Source of the DNA: Sisyra terminalis
Taxonomy: Eukaryota; Arthropoda; Insecta; Neuroptera; Sisyridae
DNA length: 64,000 bases
Direction of reading: 5' to 3'
Assembly (NCBI GenBank): GCA_958496175.1
Contig: OY292275.1
Location: 42,547,701-42,611,700, forward strand
The position numbers were made by a program, and so were the translations under genes. Under the pieces are notes generated by a model. That model ran no database searches, was not told where the DNA came from, and saw only the letters and a program-made list of their open reading frames with translations. Below, one piece after another: positions 14,201 through 24,800 of this stretch. Numbering within the stretch: position 1 is the first letter of the stretch; each line of letters begins with the position of its first letter.

Positions 14201-16293
14201 TTAGCTGAAAATATAATTGTCCCGCTTTTATTATTTTTTCGTCCCCTGACCGCAAAAAATCCCTGATATTCAGTAAAAGCAGTTTTGCGTAAAGAAAAAC
14301 AGTAAAAATCCGTTGAGAAATGCATTGAAAACTTTCAAATGAAAATGGAAAATAGCTATATGGGTAATTCTCTCGAAATTCTTGTCTTTAGAATAATAAA
14401 TAAATAGTACCTTGAAAATCATTCCCTCACATGTCCTAAACTTGAGATTAACACATTTTTGATCTTCTAAATTAAAAATTTTTTAATAAAATTGTTTGCG
14501 AATTGTACTAATCGATTAAAAACACAATAGACTTTCAAAAATCTTTTGAGTTTGGAATGAAAAATAAAGAACACGTTTTCAGATATATTTTTATGTGTCC
14601 TTTAAAAGAAAATCATTCCCTCACACCTTTACTAACAGTCGGTAGATGAACGCTCTAATCGATTTTTGATTATTGGCAATACTATCAATTATTTCACATA
14701 TGAAGTCATCTCACACATGTTAAAGAATCTGTTCCAAAATATAAATATGAAAATTATTTCAAGATTGCATTTTCAGTCGTCATTCCCTCACATTGAAGAA
14801 AAATTAAGGTGTTTACTATATCTTAATAATAATTGCACAAACAAAAATTCAGTTGTAACAAAAGTTCATGTTCCAAAAAATTTTAAGTTGTACTTAATCT
14901 CGTCATTCCCTCATTTCAAATTGAAACAAGGGAATGGCGGTATATGAGATAATGGCTTTTAAACAAGTCGAACTTGACTATTTTATTTCATTACTTATTT
15001 AATCCTTAAATTCACCATTTTTTCCTGTTTAAAAATGAGAACATTATTCTTATTAACTCAAGTGAAAATTATTGCTGTAAGTATAATACAGAAATAGAAG
15101 TAGTTCATTTTGACGGTACAGGACAACAAATAACATTTTACAGAGGAGTATTATATTTACGTAACAATAATACTGTTACGGCCCAAAGTTTATACTCACC
15201 ATCAAAGCAATAACAGACACAATTCACTGACGGTATGGCCTATAAAAACCGTTTCCTTATTTTCAAAACCATTCTTATAGTTCGTCTAAAATAAGTTTAT
15301 TCTGGATACCATTATATTGGTAAAATCCTATTATACAAATAATACAAAATTGAGAAAAAAAAATTGTCTACCTAATTTTGGAATTTAATGAGAATTGCCC
15401 ATATATCTATCACTGTTATTGGCAGATTTTGTGTTTGCTCAAAGGCAATTGTACAAGGCTGCCACTTGAGTACTTTCATTGAATGAGTTACGTTTTTATA
15501 TTAGACTCCAATTATCTCCATTTATCTAATGTTTGAATTTTCATAAAAAGTATAGATTCGATATCTACGATTCAAAATTGTTCAGTAAAGATCCTTAATT
15601 TTATAATAAAGAATAAATCATCAAAATTTTATAACTCCCTGAATTATTTTTTACTAATATTTTATAAGTAACTATGAATTAGTGGAATAAAGTTTATTAT
15701 TCGAACGCTGGGTAGCTATTAATTAAGTTCTTAATTACAACAAACATTTTGGTTCTGATATTTTTTTCAATTTCGAGTACATACTTGCTAGGATCATAAT
15801 CAAGAGTTGACTGCGTCATCATTGCTCGGATTTTATCCTCTTCGGAAGCGTCGAGCCGCGCCAAATCCACAGCCTTGCTTAATCCCTGGGCACCTGAGTC
15901 CTCCGGGACTCGAGTCCCTGCGAATGGCATAGCGTTCGACTCGTTCCATCCTGCCCTAGATTTGTTTTGTTGCACAGCCAAAGGGACCCTTGCTATTATC
16001 AATGAGGTATTTTTCGGAATCAACGCACTTTCATCGTTATACACTAAAACAGTAAAAATGTTAGGTTATAATTCCAAAGAAAAATGGAATCATTTCAAGT
16101 TTTTTCCGCCCTAAAATTAAAACATACCTTCTTTCGTTTGGGCGTTTGTCACTTGCAGATCGAAATCAGTATTTCTACCGATTCTTTTCTGCTGGATGAT
16201 CGATTTTTTTAAATCGCCAACCGATATATGAAGTCCATCAAATGTGACTGTATCATAGTCCAAAGCGGACTTAAACTTATAATGTACAGACAT
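5297..16293 (-). CDS. RBBP6: RBBP6-type E3 ubiquitin ligase (DWNN, zinc knuckle, RING)
   Basis: Ten coding exons on the minus strand: 16128-16293, 15785-16043, 13456-13570, 13272-13396, 12798-13205, 11858-12730, 11465-11776, 11302-11403, 10890-11237 and 5297-7958. All junctions are GT-AG and in phase, giving 1789 aa, close to the 1792 aa of human RBBP6. Seen: an N-terminal ubiquitin-like DWNN domain (about residues 1-76, starting MSVHYKFKSALDYDTVTFDG), a CCHC zinc knuckle (C161, C164, H169, C174), and a C4C4-like RING/U-box (C249 to C289, with CTIC, CCGNSFCDEC and CPDC). A Pro-rich stretch follows, then an Arg-Ser region encoded by exons 7-9, and a very long Lys/Arg/Glu/Ser-rich tail ending in poly-Lys/Ser. 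Known for the family: a nuclear E3 that links p53/MDM2 regulation to the mRNA 3'-end processing machinery; the Drosophila homologue is Snama. The first ATG is chosen because it opens the DWNN domain. Two large introns carry related MITE-like elements. Several long antisense open frames over exon 10 are shadows of its biased codons. Confidence 0.95.
7959..10889 (-). other. RBBP6 intron 9 (2.9 kb)
   Basis: This is the intron between the last two coding exons of RBBP6. It contains the first copy of the TA-flanked inverted-repeat element (9140-10225). At 10497-10769 there is a 90-codon minus open frame beginning MAENAYFKKIYLK, which I do not recognise. The rest is AT-rich with no signal I can support. 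Confidence 0.7.
9140..10225. mobile_element. MITE-like element, copy 1 (TA-flanked, 14-bp TIRs)
   Basis: The ends read TATGAGTAATTCTC at the left and the near-complement GAGAATCACCCATA at the right, with TA immediately outside each end. The interior aligns over several hundred bases with the element at 14359-15403 (shared landmarks: AATCATTCCCTCAC, AAAATCTTTTGA, TTTTTTCCTGTTTAAAAATG, TATAGTTCGTCTAAAATAAG). It has no long open frame, so it is a non-autonomous DNA element. Relative to copy 2 it has about 100 extra bases near the left end and lacks a block of about 175 bases near the right. A TA duplication suggests a Tc1/mariner-like mobiliser, which is an inference. Confidence 0.65.
13571..15784 (-). 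other. RBBP6 intron 2 (2.2 kb)
   Basis: This intron separates the DWNN-linker exon from the zinc-knuckle exon. It holds the second copy of the TA-flanked inverted-repeat element (14359-15403). Near 13760-13870 there is a degenerate stretch of TTTCCC/CCTGATTTT units of a type also seen near 37.6 and 52.5 kb. No exon is visible inside. Confidence 0.7.
14359..15403. mobile_element. MITE-like element, copy 2
   Basis: The ends are TATGGGTAATTCTC and GAGAATTGCCCATA, inverted complements with one mismatch, each bordered by TA. It is collinear with copy 1 at 9140-10225, in the same orientation. It has a unique block at roughly 15074-15249, including CTTTGATGGTGAGTATAAAC on the minus strand, which copy 1 lacks. 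That block is either an insertion here or sequence lost from copy 1. No coding capacity is visible. Confidence 0.65.
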
Positions 16294-16892
16294 TTTTTCA
16301 TTAAAATTGTTAAAAATTAATACATTTTTATCAATGAGCGATTATCTGTATACTTTTTGTATAAAATAGTCATATTCAACACCGGTTTTAAGTCAACACA
16401 CTTTACTTTTAATGGAACTCCATTGAATTATTTAGAAAATGTTTTTGTAAATATAACAAGAAAACTAAACATTTACTACAATATACTCAAATTATATCAA
16501 TTTATATGTTATTTATCGAAAAAATGAATAATAAACTTAATTATTTTATGTCGATTTTAATTATGACACCATCGTTTTCTTCAAATGTTGTCTAAATAGA
16601 GGCTAATCAATCCAACAACCCCGGAACCAATAAAAGGTAACTTTATCTAAAATTTTTCCAAGTTCATAGACTTCTATCCCTATTCATAGAGTTCTGTTTT
16701 TTACGTAACCCAAATTTTTAAAAGGATTTGGACCGTAGTTGTTCCGACAACAGTGAGAGGAAATAAATAACGATAAATAATAGAAACGAAAGAAAAAGAT
16801 AAATTATCTCGTGTAAGAGTTTAAGTTAGCAGAACGCACCCGTATAAAATTAAACCAAAACATCAAATAATTAAAATAAAAATTGTAAAGAA
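16294..16892. promoter_or_regulatory. shared divergent promoter region of RBBP6 and SURF1
   Basis: The start codons of RBBP6 (minus) and SURF1 (plus) are 599 bases apart and point away from each other, so both transcription starts should lie here. No clear TATA box is visible. A TTGTTCCGACAACA palindrome occurs near 16740, and GATAAATTATC near 16798. I infer a compact bidirectional housekeeping promoter; the exact start sites cannot be read. Confidence 0.55.
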
Positions 16893-18142
16893 ATGTTTCG
16901 TTTTTCTCCAAAAAGAATATTTTTAAAATGCAACATTTTACTGATTCCAACTCGGAATACATCATTTAAGGTTCGCAGCACAAATCTACCCCCTAAACCC
17001 CTATCACAAGACAATTACAGAAAAAACATTGGACCAATTGGATGGTTGTTATTGGTAAACTTTTAATTTAACTTTAAAAAAAATATATTTTTAACACTTA
17101 TATTTAAAGGTTATTCCAACTGCAGCTTGTGGGTTAGGAACTTGGCAAGTTCAAAGAAAAAAATGGAAAGAAGGCTTAATTGCAGAACTATATGCAAGGA
17201 CACACGCAAATCCGCAACCCCTACCTGAGGAGTAACTAAAAAATAACTATAATATCAGCTCAATTGAAGACTATTTTTTTAGTTTAGATGAATTAAAGTA
17301 CCTCGAGTATCATCCAGTTACTGTAAGAGGTTATTTTGACCATTCGAAGGAAATATATCTTGGTCCACGTTCACTTCTTGTTGATGGGGATGCGGCAACC
17401 ACTGGAGGATTAATGACACAAAGAAGTCAATTTGGAACGTCCGGATATTTAGTAGTTACTCCATTTAAACTTACCGATCGCAAGTAGTTATTTAATCTTA
17501 AAGCTTTTGTATTAGTTACTTTAATAATACTTACCTTTAAGTTTGACTATACTTGTTAATCGAGGATGGGTTCCTGCAAAAAAGAAAGATCCCAAAACAC
17601 GTTTGGAAGGACAAGTTCAGAAAGAATTGACGATTACAGGTGTCGTGCGACATAATGAACCACGTCCAACGTTTTCTATTAAAAATAAGCCTGGTTCTAG
17701 TTCATTGTTGTACAGGTATCCTATAAGAATAACACACTGGACAAAACAGAACACCATTGATAAAACTTGAAATACATTTACGTAAGCGTTAAAACTTGAG
17801 AAAAATTAAGAAATGCGTATATCGGTAAAAATCAGAATGAAATTGGCCTTAAACAATGTAAATATGACATGTTCTGTTTTGTCACCAAAATATAGCTTTT
17901 ATTTGAAAAATAAAATTAATTTTTACAGAGATTTGAATCAAATGTGTGAACTTACTGGAGCAGATCCAATTTTTATTGAGGCTATTTCGGATTGTACAGT
18001 TGAAGGTGGTCCAATCGGAGGTCAAACAAGAATAACGTTGAGAAATGAACATTTGTCGTATATTCTTACTTGGTATTCGTTAGCTGCCGCCACCGGATTT
18101 ATGTGGTATCGTCATTTCATACATAAACGACCTATCTTTTGA
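16893..18142 (+). CDS. SURF1: SURF1, cytochrome c oxidase assembly factor
   Basis: Five exons: 16893-17054, 17110-17231, 17283-17483, 17542-17715 and 17929-18142, all GT-AG and in frame, giving 290 aa (human SURF1 is 300 aa). Seen: a basic N-terminal presequence compatible with mitochondrial import; a first membrane segment [18 protein letters not shown] running into the family signature [11 protein letters not shown]; the conserved [13 protein letters not shown] and ILVNRGWVP motifs; [21 protein letters not shown]; and a second membrane segment [15 protein letters not shown] near the C-terminus. Known for the family: a protein of the inner mitochondrial membrane that aids insertion of heme a into COX1 during complex IV assembly. 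The ATG chosen is the one that opens the presequence. An AATAAA follows 68 bases after the stop. It converges on RBM42. Confidence 0.96.
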
Positions 18143-18209
18143 TCCTTTTTTGTAAATTTTTACTTCTTTATACAAAATAGTATATAACGCATTAAATTAT
18201 TTTTAATTT

Positions 18210-18215
18210 AATAAA
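18210..18215 (+). terminator. polyadenylation signal of SURF1
   Basis: AATAAA about 68 bases downstream of the SURF1 stop codon, on the plus strand. It is the first canonical hexamer after the stop. Confidence 0.6.
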
Positions 18216-18776
18216 TATTACGAGCGATTGTTATTTGTTTTTATTCTTTTTCTGTTTGACCAAGAAATAAAGAGAAAATAAAATTTAATTAAATAAAAAT
18301 CTCAATGAATCATTACTAAAGTACTTCTCTAAAAATTCCTGTACTCAAAGTATTCCCTGTATCTTATGAATACTGCCCCTTTACCTTATTCTCTTTTCAT
18401 CGGTGTATTATTGGAAGTAAATTATTGAAACGATAAACTGTTGGTAAACTGTGGTGTTAAATTTACCGGATCTTCTAAATTACCATTACATTTATTTTTA
18501 GAATAAAAAAATCGGAAAAAGAACTTTTCCCTATGAATTGGTCAATAACTATTCTTTGTCAACTGATTATCACATAAAAAAATAACTAGTGTGATTGAAC
18601 TATGAAATCTATTGAAACGTTAATAGTAAGAAAATATTTTTTTATGATTACCATTCCATGTTTTTCCTTTAAAAATGATTAAAACTTGTAAAAAACAATA
18701 AATTGATACAATAGACAGTATAACAAATTTAGTTAAGGTTTCAAATATAAACGCATTATGAAATTGCTTAAATAGT
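18216..18776. other. convergent intergenic gap between SURF1 and RBM42
   Basis: About 560 bases of AT-rich DNA between the two 3' ends. There is no open frame or repeat I can support. Confidence 0.6.
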
Positions 18777-18782
18777 TTATTT
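18777..18782 (-). terminator. candidate polyadenylation signal of RBM42
   Basis: AATAAA on the minus strand (TTTATT on plus), about 107 bases after the RBM42 stop at 18889-18891. This supports 18889-19022 being a true terminal exon. Confidence 0.5.
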
Positions 18783-18888
18783 GAAATAATTTTTTTTATA
18801 TTCAAATCTTACTTAATTGTATCAATCTATTAACTTAATGTTTAACGCTAAAAGAAATTATCTTAAAAGTTTCATTAATTGAAAAAAA

Positions 18889-21800
18889 TCATCGACTTGT
18901 TCCTGATGTTAGCATATTTATCAAAGCTACCTTTTCCTTATCTTTTTTCCGTACAATGTCTAGATTGCGATTTTTCCAACAGCTTTTCCTCAATTTGATG
19001 GGGCGACTTCCTACGTAACGACCTAAAAATAAAAAAAAATGATTTTATTATTACTTCTAAGAAAATGAGTATACCTTAGTTAGACTATTTTAAAGATCTG
19101 ATGAAATAAAATATTTCGACTTCAATAATAAATGTTTTTAAATATTGTTTATCCAATTAAACACTATTTTAGTAGATGCACATAATTAGTTATTTTTGGG
19201 TCTTTTTTGTATTCATATTTAATAAAAATCACAACAATTAATATTTTAAATTAAATAAAAAATAAATGCAACTTCCAAATTCAATTTTCAACTTAAAATA
19301 CTTCAACCACTAGTTCTTTTTCTTTAACACCTTGCATAATTTTTCAAAAAGGGTAAAAGTGAAAAAGAAAGTCAATTTCACATTGCAATTAAATTCTTGC
19401 AATTTTAATTTCTTACAAACTTTGCTAATCCACATCTTATCCAACAAAATGTAATGTATCTTAAAACACGAACTAATTCACCGAATATCTGTAACAGGAC
19501 TCATTTATAAAGTATCAAAATACTCAAGAAAACCTACAAAGTGGATACACACTGCTATGTCATTGATGTAAAAACTCATTAATATAAAAATAACACGAGA
19601 AAGGATAATTGCAGCAGCGTAGCGAGCGTTTCTACCGTCCCCTATTTTCATCATTAGTCAAAAAATATAGTAAAATATCAAATACCTTTACATTATTTAA
19701 AAATTTACTTTTCGTGTTTTTCTCAAAACAAAATCTTTTATAGAATTATCATTACTAATATGATACCCCATTTTTATATGACACCCGGCGGTATGCCTCC
19801 CCTACACCTATTACGCTATGCTACTGCATAATTAGATCTATCATGTTATGGGTATAATTAGTAGAGGAATGCCAAACGATCTTCAAGATAAACAATACTA
19901 AACGACAAGTGCAAAATTTTTGTAGGGAAAGAGGGTATACAATTATTGCGCTTTGGATATCTTTAATGCTTGTCACTTCACTGATATTAGTTGTTTATGC
20001 TGTCTTGTTTTATAAGACACCCATGTATGAGACTTCTAATCCTAAAGTAAACAATGCACAATCAATATAATTGCAATAGCTAGTACAACAGATACCTAAG
20101 ACACGATAATTTTCGTCGGTTCTCCCTAAAAATATGTTTTATTATCGGTTGATCATTTGACATTACTTTCTTTAAATGTTGCTTTCACCATGATAAATTT
20201 GCCAATTACATAGCAGTGTCTACCCACTTTGCATGTACGTTTACCCACTGGTTAAGTGGGTACACGTTTACCCAACATTTGGTTAAGTATTTTACTAGTT
20301 CAAAATTTTTCATGCCTTGTTACGTACTGTTAGAAAATATTACTGAGAAGAAGATACTTTTTTTTAAGAATCATAAGGTTTTTGTTATAATTCAAATGCT
20401 AAATTTTGTTGTTTTTTTGGGGGAAATGGAAAAAAAAAACAAAATAAAAAAAAAACGTGTGAGATCGATAAATTTTTGAGGTAATTTTTTATTAGATTGG
20501 TTTAAGTGATTAATATAAGGAAGAGTAATAATAATTTATATATAAATTAAGTTAGGAAGGAAAGAAGGTATTTGAAAGTTTTTCAACCTTAGTAAATTAA
20601 AAATGTATAAAACAAAATTATGTAAGTGCAAACCGGGAGATTTTTTTTACTAAAACTTATTTGCGCATATCTAATGGAAAAAAGCCATTTTTAATACTAA
20701 AAGTATAGCAAATGACTTCTTTTTTTAACAGCAAGAAAATTTCGAGAAACAATATATCAAACAACCTATACAATATATTTTATACCGAGAAAGATATTAA
20801 AACGAGAATGAAAAATTCTGAGAAGATATAAATTTAAAATATTATATAATGAGAAATGTAAAAAATATACATATTCAACTTTGTTTGGTTCGATTTATTT
20901 ATAGTATTTTTTTGTGATAAAGTTATTTTGTCAATCGGAAAATATTTTTCAATAAAAAATGTGTTAATTAGAAATTTTTCAAACACGCTATTGTAGTATC
21001 AATAAACAATTCAATAAAAAGAGAAGGATATGTGATAGGAACGAGATGTACATGATGAGGATGTTACAGTTTCATAACTTTGTCAACCACCGTAGTGAAC
21101 AGAAGCAATCAAAGCTTTTCCAGAACACATTTTCAACGCAACTTCCTGAGCTTTCGCCGCTACTCTTAACAAATCCATTCAAGGATTCGCATCTTGGTTT
21201 TTCCATTCATCACAATTCTATTAATTGCTAAGGTAAGTGATCACAACTTAATAGTTTATTATTACCATTTACGCTCAATGTTGCATTTAAAAACACAATT
21301 AAGAATTTAGGAAAAAGTAAAGCTCTGTTAATTGCCAATGATTGAATGAAACTTATTTTTTCACAATTTGATGGGAGTTTCATTTTCAACTGATTAAATT
21401 AATAAAAATTGACCAAAAAAAAACAGATATTCTGAACAGTAAATTTAATTATTTTTTTTAATGATCTAGTTAAAATATATGAATTTTAATAATCAGATAC
21501 AAAGTGCGTAAAAGTATTAACATTGAAATTATTTTATTTTTTTATTCAAATTATTATAATTAAGCCTTAAAAAAACAAAGGTTTATTGCTCAGAAAAAAG
21601 GATGAAATTTAGTAATTTGCGTAAAATAAACACTTAGAAATTATAAAATTTTCATCGTATAAAAGGGTCAGGTCGACCTTCCTTTATTATTCTTCAAAAA
21701 ATTACTTTCGTAAAATTCACTTTGTACTTGAACCGCGCGTAATAAATAAAAATGAATAATTCATTTCTAAGTAGCTTCTTTATTAGTTATCAATTTAAAT

Positions 21801-24800
21801 TCTCAATTTTCGAGATGCTTCGTTTTTATTATAAAATATAAAAGCATAGCAAAGTGAATACAAATAACATGAATGAAATAACCTGCGGAAAATTGAAAGG
21901 AAATAAACACATTAATGGTGTGTAGTAAATGAGGTAAGTCTTGTAAAAAGCAATCAAATAATAAAAAATAATTTTTATTATGTATGTTTCATGTTGAGCT
22001 TTTGCCAATTTGTATACTTATGAACTTTGTGGAAAAAAAAACATTTTTATTGTACTTAATTAATTGGCAGCAGGAAAATTGAAAACGGTAGGTCAGCTTT
22101 TCTAAACTTTGCCATTTTAACTTTCGGTTCACCCTTGAAACCATTAACCATTAAGGAAGTTTGATTTTAGTTAAAAGTAAAGCAACTAAATCGATGAAAA
22201 ACTCAAAAAGTTTATAACCGAAGAAAAAAACAGTGATTTCCACTAAGTATTCTGTAGAATTTTCAAAATATTTTTATTTTTTTGTGAGTAAATAATAAAA
22301 ATTTTCAATTGCGTGATCAAGAATGATCTTTGACTTGTACATATTAGATCGGCGCTTAGCAATTAATCAAATGTGTATGTAATTTTAACTAAATTTCTCG
22401 AATTTATCAAATAGCCGGCGCTATAAATACGTCTGAGATTTGTTGAAAAATCACAAACATTATATTTAACTTGAGTAAATTGATTTTAACTGGATATTTA
22501 CGAAAGTGTGGCGATAACATTTTTTATAAATAAATAAATTATCATCAATAAAACGGCCTTCTGTAGTGATTTTTCAAGAAAAAAAAATAGTTCACTTCCT
22601 TCAATTATTTTATTTATTGTTATATAAATTTCATATTGTATAAATATTTTTGAAACTAATTTTTTTAAAATAACCCCACAGACAAATATACCCTAAAGAT
22701 TTCTAGTAATGAAAGTTGCAACAGGTAGTGTATTTCAATCATTAATATTCAGTCTAAAGCTCAACATTCGGAAATGCTGTTATATTAATTATCCATAAGT
22801 CTAACTTACAATTTGATATTAAAATTTCATTCACACCAAAACGTGTTATATTAATTAACTAATTACAATGAATAGATGATCTTAACATGGAATAGTAGGA
22901 AAAACAGAATGGAAACTATTTTCAATACTGTCACCAATATGAAATTAATATTACAGATAGCACAGAATTTTCATAAAATTGTTTTTCTTCCGAATAATTT
23001 CAATATTGAAAATGTTTTTCTTTATAAGTGGGTTAATTCCATGGCTAGTCCATGGTTAATCCCAAATCCAGTAGAATTTTATCCTCAGCAGCGTCGTTTG
23101 GAATTTTTTAATCATTTTGAAAGATAGTTTTTACTGCCAAAGTATGGTTTCACAGGTCCAAAACTATTGATAGTAGTTTTTAACAATTTAAATTCTTTAT
23201 TGCACCAAGAGAATACAATCAAAATACTGTCAAAAATATTTAGGGTAATGTTTTTTTTTAAAATAAATCTAACTTTCAATCCTATTCTGTATCGATTGTA
23301 TTTGACCAAAATTGGTGACTTCTTAGTCTAAACTACCATTTCGACCACTATTTGATCAAAAATGATTTACTTCAAGACAACTATCTAAGTACTACACCCA
23401 CAAAATCGTTTTTTTTTTAAATTGTGTAAAAAATCATATAGACTTGACCCCATATCTCGCTTTGCCAAAATTAGGCACTATTCATATGAACATCTAGACT
23501 GAATTTTGGTTCAAACTTCCTTTCATTTTTCCAATATGATTTCAAACCTTTGGTATAATTTGTACAACTTTTTATTCTAACGGTAAATAATCCGGATATG
23601 TCTTTTTTGCATGCATGTAAGAGATTCTAAATTATAGCCACTAAAAATGCTGCAATATAATTCTCATAACTATTGTAATTTATCGTTGCGTTACAACTGC
23701 CAAGGTTTTTAGCGACTCTAGGGTTAATAAAAAAACGTAAATCAAAAAATATTGAAAATTTTCTCCATACGAGATTCGAACCCAGCATCTAGCAGTTTTG
23801 GAGTGGCAACCACGACCACTCGGCCACCAGTAAGCAAATTTTCGTATATTCGATCCGAAATCGTTAGTTTTCAAACTATTAAACTCAAACTTGGTAGATT
23901 GCAGCGTTTTTTCAATTAGAATAAAGTTTATTTCAAATTATTTGGTCAGTAATAATAAGAATTTATTTTCCTTATTTTCAACCCCAAGTACTCGTATATA
24001 ATATTGATAGAAAACCCTATTTTTATTAATGAAAGAGTGACAATCTAAATTGAACAGCAGATGATTTTTCTTTAGTTATTTCTCAATGTTTTCGGTTTGC
24101 CTAAATCAGCCTAAATTTTCTAATTATTACATAATGGTTAATTTCCAAAGAAACCGAAATATAATATATATCATACTTATAATCATTTTTGAAAAATATA
24201 TACGATACTTTTTTTTTTAAAATTTTAAAATCATTTATGGACAATTTAGTATAGGATTCTAAAAATTGAAAAAAAATCATTTAACTATAAAATAATCTGA
24301 GATATAAAACGAACGATTCTTCAAGTAAAAGTTCATTTTATTCTCTTGTATTTATGTATCTAATTTCAATAACTACAATATTATTAATACTAAAAGTTCA
24401 GTATTGAAATTTACATTGTAAAATTAGGGTAAATATGCCGATTTCATAAACGTATTCAAAGGTAGCATTAAGCTATGTTTAATAGGATCGTAAAATATAA
24501 ACTATACTTAGGTATATCTATCAATATGATATACAAAAACTAAAATATCAACAATAATAGTTAGAATGTTCGAAAATGTTGATTGCTTGCAAAATTTTCA
24601 TTCAATAACAAATCTTCCCTTTGTAATTTCAGATATACATTCATGTTTCAGTTTTACAAGCTTCGAATCAAATAAAAACTACTGTTTAACATTTGAACTG
24701 AAAATTTTTCCAATCTAATATTCGATTTATTTCATATTGCATTGAATTGTTATGGCGATTATTGAAAAAAAAAATAGGAAAATCTTTCACAAAAATATAC

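Noticed and set aside
20216..20290. TACCCACT...AGTGGGTA repeats as an operator or CRISPR-like array
   Set aside because: Only one short palindrome and two partial repeats; CRISPR is not expected in this eukaryotic context.
22876..23127. An 83-codon plus frame containing SMASPWLIPNPVEFYPQQRR
   Set aside because: Looks slightly protein-like, but no family is recognised, flanks are AT-rich intron, and no splice signals frame it.
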